From: Megalopta genalis
Taxonomy: Eukaryota > Arthropoda > Insecta > Hymenoptera > Halictidae
Length of the DNA stretch: 64,000 nucleotides
Direction of reading: 5' to 3'
NCBI RefSeq assembly: GCF_051020955.1
Contig: NW_027476161.1
Coordinates: 599,060 to 663,059, forward strand
The notes beneath the pieces were generated by a model, which searched no databases, had not been told where the DNA came from, and was given only the letters and a program-made list of their open reading frames with translations. Positions 49,918 to 62,500 of this stretch are shown piece after piece (position 1 is the stretch's first letter; each line of letters starts with the position of its first letter). A program made the translations under genes and the position numbers.

Positions 49918-52900
49918 TGGAAGGCTTATCTTCAAAGCCATGCAACACAAATGATTTAGCTTCAAATACTTGCAATATAATTGATATAGCATCAAATTCA
50001 GGCGAAACAAACGAGTTAGCTTCAAATCTGTGCGAAACACATGATTTAGCGTCAAATCAATGCGAAGTAGAAGGCTTAGCTTCAAAGCCATGCGACACAA
50101 ATGATTTAGTTTCAAATACTTGCGATAGAAGTGATATAGCTTCAATGCAGGCGAAACAAACGAGTTAGCTTCAAATCCAAGCGAAACAAATGATTTACCT
50201 TCAAATTAATGCGAAGTAGAAGGCTTATCCTCAAAGCCATGCGACACAAATGATTCAGATTCAAATACTTGCGATATAAATGATATAGCTTCAAATGCAG
50301 GCGAAACAAACGAGTTAGCTTCAAATCCAAGCGAAACACATGGTTTAGTTTCAAATCAATGAGAAGCAGAAGGCTTAGCTTCAAATCCATGCGAAACAAA
50401 TGATTTAGCTTCACATACCTGCGATATAAATGATATAGCTTCAAATGCAGGCGAAACAAACGAGTTACCTTCAAATCCAAGCGAAACACATGATTTACCT
50501 TCAAATTAATGCAAAGAGGAAGGCTTACCTTCAAAGCCATGCGACATAAATGATTTAGTTTCAAATTCATGAGAGACACATGGTTTAGCTTCAAATCAAA
50601 GCGAAACAAATGATTTAGCTTCAAATCAATGCGATGTAGAAGGCTTATCCTCAAAGCCATGCGACACAAATGATTCAGATTCAAATACTTGCGATATAAT
50701 TGATATAGCTTCAAATGCAGGCGAAACAAACGAGTTAGCTTCAAATCCAAGCGAAACACATGATTTAGTTCCAAATCAATGCGAAGTAGAAGGCTTAGCT
50801 TCAAATCCATGCGACACAAATGATTTAGCTTCAAATCCATGCGAAACACATGATTTACCTTCACATTAATGCAAAGTGGAAGGCTTATCTTCAAAGCCAT
50901 GCAACAGAAATGATTTAGCTTCAAATACTTGCAATATAATTGATATAGCATCAAATGCAGGCGAAACAAACGAGTTAGCTTCAAATCTGTGCGAAACACA
51001 TGATTTAGCGTCAAATCAATGCGAAGTAGAAGGCTTAGCTTCAAATCCATGCGACACAAATGATTTAGCTTCAAATACTTGCGATAGAAGTGATATAGCT
51101 TCAATGCAGACGAAGAAAACGAGTTAGCTTCAAAGCAATTCAACACAAATGATTTAGCTTCATATACTTGCGATATAAATGATATAGCTACAAATGCAGG
51201 CGAAACAAACGAGTTAGCTTCAAATCCAAGCGAAACACATGGTATAGTTTCAAATCAATGAGAAGCAGAAGGCTTAGCTTCAAATCCATGCGAAACAAAT
51301 GATTTAGATTCACATACTTGCGATATAAACGATATAGCTTCAAATGCAGGCGAAACAAACGAGTTACCTTCAAATCCATGCGAAACACATGATTTACCTT
51401 CAAATTAATGCAAAGAGGAAGGCTGATCTTCAAAGCCATGCGACACAAATGATTTAGTTTCAAATTCATGCGAAACACATGGTTTAGTTCCAAATCAATG
51501 CGAAGTAGAAGGCTTAGCTTCAAATCCATGCGACACAAATGCTTTAGCTTCAAATCCATGCGAAACACATGATTTACCTTCACATTAATGCAAAGTGGAA
51601 GGCTTATCTTCAAAGCCATGCAACAGAAATGATTTAGCTTCAAATACTTGCAATATAATTGATATAGCATCAAATGCAGGCGAAACAAACGAGTTAGCTT
51701 CAAAGCAATGCAACACATATGATTTAGTGTCAAATTAATGCGAAGTAGGAGGCTTAGCTTCTAATCAATGCGAAACAAATGATTTAGCTTCACATACTTA
51801 CGATATAAATGATATAGCTTCAAATAAAGGCGAAACAAACGAGTTAGCTTCAAATCCAAGCGAAACACATGGTTTAGTTTCAAATCAATGCGAAGTAGAA
51901 GGCTTAGCTTCAAATCCATGCGACACAAATGATTTAGCTTCAAATACTTGCGATAGAAGTGATATAGCTTCAATGCAGACGAAACAAACGAGTTAGCTTC
52001 AAAGCCATTCAACACAAATGATTTAGCTTCATATACTTGCGATATAAATGATATAGCTTCAAATGCAGGCGAAACAAATGAGTTAGCTTCAAATCCAAGC
52101 GAAACACATGGTTTAGTTTCAAATCAATGAGAAGCAGAAGGCTTAGCTTCAAATCCATGCGAAACAAATGATTTAGCTTCACATACTTGCGATATAAAGG
52201 ATACAGCTTCAAATGCAGGCGAAACAAACGAGTTACCTTCAAATCCATGCGAAACACATGATTTACCTTCAAATTAATGCAAAGAGGAAGGCTTATCTTC
52301 AAAGCCATGCGACACAAATGATTTAGTTTCAAATTCATGCGAAACACATGGTTTACCTTCAAATTAATGCAAAGTAGAAGGCTTATCTTCAAAGCCATGC
52401 GACACAAATGATTCTGCTTCAAATACTTGCTATATGATTGATTTAGCTTCAAATGCATGCGAAACAAACAACTTAGCTACAAATCCAAGCGAAACACATG
52501 ATTTAGTTCCAAATCAATGCGAAGTAGAAGGCTTAGCTTCAAATCCAAGCGAAACACATGATTTACCTTCAAATTAATGCAAAGTGGAAGGCTTATCTTC
52601 AAAGCCATGCAACACAAATGATTTAGCTTCAAATACTTGCAATATAATTGATATAGCATCAAATGCAGGCGAAACAAACGAGTTAGCTTCAAATCTGTGC
52701 GAAACGCATGATTTAGCGTCAAATCAATGCGAAGTAGAAGGCTTAGCTTCAAAGCCATGCGACACAAATGATTTAGCTTCAAATACTTGCGATAGAAGTG
52801 ATATAGCTTCAATGCAGGCGAAACAAACGAGTTAGCTTCAAAGCAATGCGACTCAAATGATTTAGCTTCAAATACTTGCGATATAATTGATACAGCATCA

Positions 52901-53540
52901 AATGCAGGCGAAACAAACGAGTTAGCTTCAAATCCAAGCGAAACACATGATTTACCTTCAAATTAATGCGAATTAGAAGGCTTATCCTCAAAGCCATGCG
53001 ACACATATGATTCTGCTTCAAATACTTGCGATATGATTGATTTAGCTTCAAATGCAGGCGAAGCAAACAAGTTAGCTTCAAATCCAAGCTAAACACATGA
53101 TTTACCTTCAAATTAATGCGAAGTAGAAGGCTTATCCTCAAAGCCATGCGACACAAATGATTCAGATTCAAATACTTGCGATATAAATGATATAGCTTCA
53201 AATGCAGGCGAAACAAACGAGTTACCTTCAAATCCATGCGGAAGACATGATTTAGCTTCAAATCAATGCGAAACACGTGGTTTAGCTTCATATTCTTGCG
53301 AAACATGTGGTTTAGCTTCAGATGCTTGTGATAAACATGATTTAGCTTCAACTGCATGCGAAACAAACGAGTTAGCTTCAAATCTGTGCGAAACACATGA
53401 TTTAGCTTCAAATTCATGCGAAACACATGGTTTAGCTTCATATTCTTGCGAAACAAACGATTTAGATTCAGATACTTGTGATAAACATGATTTACCTTCA
53501 AATGCAGGCGAAACAAACGAGTTAGTTTCAAATCCATGCG
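49918..53540. repeat. Satellite block, class 1 rich
   Basis: About 120 units, dominated by class 1 pentamers with words TTCAAATTAATGC, TTATCTTCAAAGCC and ACTTGCAATATAATTG. Short segmental copies are seen: 49917-50168, 50876-51127 and 52584-52835 share one 250-bp segment, and 51.7-52.1 kb matches 42.8-43.2 kb. No gene or insert. Confidence 0.85.
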
Positions 53541-56500
53541 AAACCCCTTGATCTAGCTTCAATTCCATGCGAAACACATGATTTAGTTTCAAATCAATGC
53601 GAAGTAGTAGGCATAGCTTCATATCCATGCGAAACAAATGATTTAGCTTCACATACTTGCGATATAAATGATATAGCTTCAAATGCAGGCGAAACAAACG
53701 AGTTAGCTTCAAATCCATGCGGAAGTCATGATTTAGCTTCAAAACAATGCGAAACACATGGTTTAGCTTCATATTCTTGCGAAACAAGTGGTTTAGCTTC
53801 AGATACTTGTGATTAACATGATTTAGCTTCAACTGCATGCGAAACAATCGAGTTAGCTTCAAATGCAAGGGAAACAAATGATATAGCTTCAAATCCATGC
53901 GAAACGCATGATTTAGCTTCAAATCAATGCGAAGTAGAAGGCGTAGCTTCAAAGCCAAGCGACGCAAATGATTTAGCTTCAAATACTTGCGATATAATTG
54001 ATATAGCTTCAAATGCAGGCGAAACAAACGAGGGAGCTTCAAGTCTATGCGAAACACATGATTTAGCTTCAAATCCAAGCGAAACACATGGTTTAGTTTC
54101 ATATTCTTTGCAAAACAAATGGTTTAGCTTCATATACTTGTGATAAACTTGATTTAGTTTCAACCGCATGCGAAACAAACGAGTTAGCTTCAAAACCAAG
54201 CGAAACACATGATTTACCTTCAAATCAAAGCGAAGTAGAAGGTTCAGCTTCAAATCCGGGCGAGACAAATGATTTACCTTCAAATACTTGCGGTATAAAT
54301 GAAACAGCTTTCAATGCAGGCGAAACAAACGAGTTAGCTTCAAATCCATGCAAAACACATGGTTTAGCATCAAATCAAGGCGATGTAGAAGGTTTAGATT
54401 CAATTTCATGCAAAACACATGATTTGGCTGCAAATCAAAGCGAAGTAGATGGTTTAACTTCAAATCCATGTGAAACAAATGGTTTAGCTTCAAATACTTG
54501 TGGTATACATGATTTAGCTTCAACTGCAAGCAAATCAAACGATTTAGCTTAAAATCCAAGCCAAACACATGATTTAGATCCAAAACAATGAGAAGTAGAA
54601 GGCTTAGCTTCGAATCCATGCGAATCAAATGATTGAGCTTCAAATGCTTGTCATATACATGATATAGCCTCAAATGCAGGCCGAACAAACGAGTTAGCTA
54701 CAAATCCAAGCGAGACACATGATTTACCTTCAAATTAATGCGAAGTAGAAGGCTTATCATAAAAGCCACGCGACACAAATGATTCAGCTTCAAATACTTG
54801 CCATATAATTGATATAGCTTCAAATGCAGGCGAAACAAACGAGATAGCTTCACATCCATGCGTTACACATGATTTAGCTGTAAATCAATGCTATGTAGAA
54901 GGTTTAGCTTCAAACCCATGCAGTACACAAGATTTAGCTTCAAATCAATGCGATGTATAAGGTTTAGCTTCAAATCCACGTGGACCAAATGATTGTGCTT
55001 CAAACACTTGGAATATAGGTGATATAGCTTCAAATGCAGGTGAAACAAACGAGTTAGCTTCAAATCCATGCGAAGCACATGATTTAGCTGCAAATCAATG
55101 CTATGTAGAAGGTTTAGCTTCAAATCCATGCGACACAAATGTTTTAGCTTCACACACTTGCTTCAAATATAGCTCCAAATGCAGGCGATACAAACGAGTT
55201 AACTTCGAATCCATGCGAATTTCATGATTTTGCTTCAAATCAATGCGAAGTAGATGTCTTAGCTTCTAATCCATGCGGAACAAATGATTTAGCTTGAGAT
55301 ACTTGCGATATAAGTGATATAGCATCTAATGCAGGCGATATAGCATCGTCTTAGCTTCAAATCCATGCGAAACACATGATTAAGCTTCAGATCGATGCTA
55401 TGTAGAAGGAAACACATGATTTAGCTTAAAATTCATGCGAAACAAATGATTTAGCTTCAAATACTTGCGATATAAATTACATAACTTCAAATGCAGGCAA
55501 AACAAACGTGTTAGCTTCAAATCCATTCGGAACACATGATTTAGTTCCAAATCAATGCGAAACACATTATTTAGCTGTAAATCAATGCTATGTAGAAGGT
55601 TTAGCTTCAAATCCATGCAATACACATGATTTACCTTCAAATCCAAGCGAAACACTTGATTTACCTTCAAATTAATGCAAAGTAGAAGGCTTATCTTCAC
55701 AGCCATGCGACACAAATGATTTAGATTCAAATACTTGCGATATGATTGATATAGCTCCAAATGCAGGCGAAACAAACGAGTTAGCTTCAAATCTGTGCGA
55801 AACACATGATTTAGCTTCAAATCCATGCGAAACACATGATTTAGCTTCAAATCAAAGCGAAGGAGAAAGCTTAGCTTCAAATCAATGTGAAACAACTGAT
55901 TTGGCTTCAAATACTTGCGAATGTAAATGATGTAGCTTCAAATGGAGGCGAAACAAGTGAGTTAGCTTCAAATCCATGCGAAACACATGATTTGGCTTCA
56001 AATCAATGCGAAGTAGAAGGCTTAGCTTCAAATCCAAGCGAAACACATGATTTTGCTTCAAATCAATGCGAAGTAGAAAGCTTAGCTTCAAATCCATGCG
56101 AAACAAATGATTTAGCTTCACATACTTGCGATATAAATGATATAGCTTCAAATGCAGGCGAAACAAACGAGTTAGCTACAAATCCAAGCGAGACAAATGT
56201 TTTAGCTTCAAATACTTGCGATATAAATGATATAGCTCCAAATGCAGGCGATACAAACGAGTTAGCTTCTAATCCATCCGAAACTCATTATTTTGCTTCA
56301 AAGCGATGCGAAGTAGAAGGCTTAGCTTCATATCCATGCGAATCAAATGATTTATCTTCAAATACTTGTGATATTCATGATATAGCTTCAAATGCAGGCG
56401 GAACAAACGAGTTAGCTTCAAATCCATGCGAAAAACATGATTTACCTTCAAATCAAAGCGAAGTAGAAGGTTCAGCTTCAAATCCGGGCGAGACAAATGA

Positions 56501-59500
56501 TTTACCTTCAAATACTGGCGGTATAAATGAAACAGCTTTCAATGCAGGCGAAACAAACGAGTTAGCTTCAATTTCATGCAAAACACATGATTTGGCTGCA
56601 AATCAAAGCGAAGTAGAAGGTTTAACTTCAAATCCATGTGAAACAAATGGTTTAGCTTCAAATACTTGTGGTATACATGATTTAGCTTCAACTGCAAGCA
56701 AAACAAACGATTTAGCTTAAAATCCAAGCCAAACACATGATTTGGATCCAAAACAATGAGAAGTAGAAGGCTTAGCTTCGAATCCATGCGAATCAAATGA
56801 TTGAGCTTCAAATGCTTGTCATATACATGATATAGCCTCAAATGCAGGCCGAACAAACGAGTTAGCTACAAATCCAAGCGAGACACATGATTTACCTTCA
56901 AATTAATGCGATGTCGAAGGCTTATCATCAAAGCCACGCGACACAAATGATTCAGCTTCAAATACTTGCCATATAATTGATATAGCTTCAAATGCAGGTG
57001 AAACAAACGAGTTAGCTTCAAATCCATGCGAAGCACATGATTTAGCTGCAAATCAATGCTATGTAGAAGGTTTAGCTTCAAATCCAAGCGACACAAATGT
57101 TTTAGCTTCAAACACTTGCTTCAAATATAGCTCCAAATGCAGGCGATACAAACGAGTTAACTTCGAATCCATGCGAAATTCATGATTTTGCTTCAAATCA
57201 TTGCGAACTAGATGTCTTAGCTTCTAATCCATGCGGAACAAATGATTTAGCTTGAGATACTTGCGATAAAAGTGATATAGCATCAAATGCAGGCGAAACA
57301 ATCGTCTTAGCTTCAAATCCATGCGAAACACATGATTAAGCTTCAAATCGATGCTATGTAGAAGGAAACACATGATTTAGCTTAAAATTCATGCGAAACA
57401 AATGATTTAGCTTCAAATACTTGCGATATAAATTACATAACTTCAAATGCAGGCAAAACAAACGTGTTAGCTTCAAATCCATTCGGAACACATGATTTAG
57501 TTCCAAAACAATGCGAAACACATTATTTAGCTGTAAATCAATGCTATGTAGAAGGTTTAGCTTCAAATCCATGCAATACACAAGATTTAGCTTCAAATCA
57601 ATGCGATGTAGAAGCCTTAGCTTCAAATCCATGTGGAACAAATGATTGAGCTTCAAACACTTGGAATATAGGTGATATAGCTTCAAATGCAGGTGAAACA
57701 AACGAGTTAGCTACTAATCCATGCGATACAAATGATTTACCTTCAAATCAATGCGAAGTAGAAGGCTTAGGTTCATCCCCATGCGAAACGATTGATTTAG
57801 CTTCAAATACTTGTGATATACATGATTTAGCTTCAACTGCATGCGAAACAAACGAGTTAGCTTCAAATCCATGCGGAAGACATGATTTAGCTTCAAAACA
57901 ATGCGAAACACATGGTTTAGCTTCATATTCTTGCGAAACAAGTGGTTTAGCTTCAGATACTTGTGATAAACATGATTTAGCTTCAACTGCATGCGAAACA
58001 ATCGAGTTAGCTTCAAATGCAAGGGAAACACATGATTTAGCTTCAAAGCAATGCGAAGTAGAAGGCTTAGCTTCATATCCATGCGAATCAAATGACTTAG
58101 CTTCAAATACTTGCGATATACGTCATATAGCTTCAAATGCAGGCGAAACAAACGAGTTAGCTTCAAATCCAAGCGAAACACATGATTTACCTTCAAATTA
58201 ATTTAAAGTAGAAGGCTTATATTCAAAGCCATGCGACACAAATGATTTAGCTTCAAATACTTGCGATATAAATGATATAACTTCAAATGCAGGCAAAACA
58301 AACGAGTTAGCTTCAAATCCATGCGGAACACATGATTTAGCTTCAAATCAATGCGATGCACATGGTTTAGCTTCATATTCTTGCGAAACAAGTGGTTTAG
58401 CTTCAGATACTTGTGATAAACATGATTTAGCTTCAACTGCATGCGAAACAAACGCGTTAGTTTAAAATGCAAGAGAAACACATGATTTAGCTTCAAATCA
58501 ATGCGAAGTAGAAGGCTTAGATTCAAATCCATACGATACGAATGATTTAGCTTCAAATACTTGCGGTATAAATGAAGTAGCTTCAAATGCAGGCGAAAAA
58601 ACGAGTTAACTTCAAATTCAAGAGAAACACATGATTTAGCTTCATATCGATGCGAAACACATTGTTTAGCTTCATATTCTTTCGAAACAAATGGGTTATA
58701 TTCAAATACTTGTGATATTCATGATTTAACTTCGACTGCATGCGAAACAAACGAGATGACTTCAAATCCATACGAAACACATGATTTAGCTTAAAATCAA
58801 TGCGGAACACATGATATAACGTCAAATCAATACGAAGTAAAAGGCTTAGCTTCCAATCAATGCGATGCAATCGGTTTATCTTCAAATACTTGTGATATTC
58901 ATGATATAGCTTCAAATGCAGGCGGAACAATCGAGTTAGCTTCAAATCCATGCGAAAAACATGATTTACCTTCAAATCAAAGCGAAGTAGAAGGTTCAGC
59001 TTCAAATCCGGGCGAGACAAATGATTTACCTTCAAATACTTGCGGTATAAATGAAACAGCTTTCAATGCAGGCGAAACAAACGAGTTAGCTTCAAATCCA
59101 TGCAAAACACATGGTTTAGCTTCAAATCAAGGCGATGTAGAAGGTTTAGCTTCAATTTCATGCAAAACACATGATTTGGCTGCAAATCAAAGCGAAGTAG
59201 AAGGTTTAACTTCAAATCCATGTGAAACAAATGGTTTAGCTTCAAATACTTGTGGTATACATGATTTAGCTTCAACTGCAAGCAAAACAAACGATTTAGC
59301 TTAAAATCCAAGCCAAACACATGATTTAGATCCAAAACAATGAGAAGTAGAAGGCTTAGCTTCGAATCCATGCGAATCAAATGATTGAGCTTCAAATGCT
59401 TGTCATATACATGATATAGCCTCAAATGCAGGCCGAACAAACGAGTTAGCTACAAATCCAAGCGAGACACATGATTTACCTTCAAATTAATGCGAAGTAG

Positions 59501-62500
59501 AAGGCTTAGCTGCAAAGCCACGCGACACAAATGATTCAGCTTCAAATACTTGCGATATAATTGATAAAGCTTCATATGCAGGCGAAACAAACGAGTTAGA
59601 TTCAAATCCAAGCGAAACACATGATTTAGTTTCAAATCAATGCGAAGTAGAAGGCTTAGCTGCAAATCCATGCGACACAAATGATTTAGCTTCAAATACT
59701 TGCGATATAAATGATATAGCTTCAAATGCAGGCGATACAAACGAGTTAGCTTCAAATCCAAGCGAAACACATGATTTAGTTTCAAATCAATGCGATACAC
59801 ATGATGTAGCTTCAAATCAAAGCGAAGGAGAAAGCTTAGCTTCAAATCAATGTGAAACAACTGATTTGGCTTCAAATACTTGCGAATGTAAATGATGTAG
59901 CTTCAAATGGAGGCGAAACAAGCGAGTTAGCTTCAAATCCATGCGAAACACATGATTTAGCTTCAAATCAATGCGAAGTAGAAGGCTTAGCTTCAAATCC
60001 AAGCGAAACACATGATTTTGCTTCAAATCAATGCGAAGTAGAAAGCTTAGCTTCATATTCTTGCGAAACATGTGGTTTAGCTTCAGATGCTTGTGATAAA
60101 CATGATTTAGCTTCAACTGCATGCGAAACAAACGAGTTAGCTTCAAATCCATGCGAAACACATGATTTAGCTTCAAATCAATGCGAAGTAGAAGGCTTAG
60201 CTTCAAATCCATGCGACACAAATGATTTAGCTTCAAATAATTGCGATATAAATGATATAGCTTCAAATGCATGTGGAACAAACGTGTCAGCTTCAAACCC
60301 ATGCGAAACAAATGATTTAGCTTCACATAATTGCGATATAAATGATACAGCTTCAAATGCAGGCGAAACAAACGAGTTAGCTTCAAATCCATGCGAAACA
60401 CATGATTTAGCTTCAAGTCAATGCGAAGCAGAAGGCTTCACATCAAATCCATGCGACACAAATGCATTAGCTTCAAATGCTTGCGAAATAGATGGCACAG
60501 ATTCAAATAAAGTCGAAACAAACGAGATATCTTCAAATCCATGCAAAACAAACGAGTTAGCAGCAAATCCATGCGAAACAAACGAATTAGCTTCGAATCC
60601 ATGCGAAACACATGATTTTGCTTCAAATCAATGCGATGTAGAACGCTTAGATTCAAATCCATATGAATCAACTGGTTTATATTCAAATACATGTGAAATA
60701 CATGACTCAGCTTCAATTGCATGCGAAACAATCGTGTTAGCTTCAAATCCAAGCAAATCACATGATTTAGCTTCCAATCAATACGAAGTAGAAAGCTAGG
60801 CTTCAAACCCATGCGAAACACATGATTTAGCTTCAAATACTTGTGATATAAATGATATATCTTCAAATGCAGGCGAAACAAACGAGTTTTCTTCAAATCC
60901 ATGCGAAACACATGACTTAGCTTCAAATCCATGCAAAGCAAATGATATGGCTTCAAATCAATGCGAAGTAGAAGGCTGAGCTTCAAATACATGTGAAACA
61001 AATGGTTTAGTTTCAAATACTTGCGATATAAGTGATATAGATTCAACTGCAGGCGAAACAAACGCATTAGCTTCAAATCCGTGCGACAGAAATGATTACG
61101 CTTCAGATACTTGCGATATAAGTGATATAGATTCAAATGAAGACGAAGCAAACGAGTTAGCATCGAATCCACGCGAAACACATTATTTAGCTTCAAAACA
61201 GTGCGAATTAAAAGGCTTCGCTTCAAATCCTTGCGAAACGAAAGATTTAGCTTCAAATACTTGCGAATATAAGTGATGTAGCTTCAAATGCAGGCGAAAC
61301 AAACGAGTTAGCTTCAAATCCATGCAAAACACATGATTTAGCATCAAATACTTGCGATATAAATGATGTAGCTTCAAATGCAGGCGAAACAAACGAGTTA
61401 GATTCAAATCCAAGCGAAAAACTTGATTCAGTTTCAAGTCAATGCGATGCAGAAGGTTTAGCTTCAAATCCGTTCGAGACAAATGACTTAGATTCCAATA
61501 CTTGCGATCTAATTGATATTGCTTCAAATGCATGCGAAACAAACGAGTTGGCTACAAATCCATGCAAAACACATGATTAAGCTAGAAATGCATGCGAGCA
61601 AATGATTTAGGTTCAAATTAATGTGAAGTTGCAGGCTTGGCTACAAATCCATGCAAAACTAATGGATCAGCTTCAAATACTTGTGATATACATGATTTAG
61701 GTTCAAATGCAGGCGAAACAAACGAGTTAGCTTCCAATCCATGCGAAACACTTGATCTGGCTTCAAATCAATGCGAAGATGGCTTAGCTACAAATTCTAT
61801 GAGAAATAAATGGGTTACCATCAAATACTTGCGATATAAATGAAATAGCTTCAAATCCATGCAAAACACATGATTTAGCTTCAAATTAATGCGAATTAGA
61901 TGGGTTAGCTACAAATCAAAGCGAAACAAATGAAGTAGATTCAAATAATTGCGAATATAAGTGATATAGCTTCAAATGGAGGCGAAACAAACGAGGTAGC
62001 TTCAAATCCATGCGAAACACAAGATTAAGCTTCAAATCAATGCGAAGTAGTTGGCTTAGCTTCAAATCCAAGCGACACTAAATATTCAGCTTCAAATACT
62101 TGTAATATAAGTAATATAGCTTCAAATGCAGGCGAAACAAAGGAGTTAACTTCAAATCCATGCGACACAAATGATTTAGCTTCAAATACTTGCGATATAA
62201 ATGATGTAGCTTCAAATGCAGGCGAAACAAACGAGTTAGATTCAAATCCAAGCGAACAACTTGATTCAGTTTCAAGTCAATGCGATGTAGATGGTTTAGC
62301 TTCAAATCCATGAGAAACAAATGATTTAGCTTCAGATACCTGCGATATAAATGATATAGCTTCAAATGCAGGCGAAACAAACGAGTTAGCTTCAAATCCA
62401 AGCGAAACACATGATTTAGTTTCAAATCAATGCGAAGTAGAAGGCTTAGCTTCATATCCATGCGAAACAAATTATTTAGCATCAAATACTTGCGATATAA

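Noticed and set aside
54250..54265. CENP-B box-like motif around TCAAATCCGGGCG
   Set aside because: The spacing and core (TTCG...A..CGGG) do not match, and the CCGGG variant occurs in only a few units.
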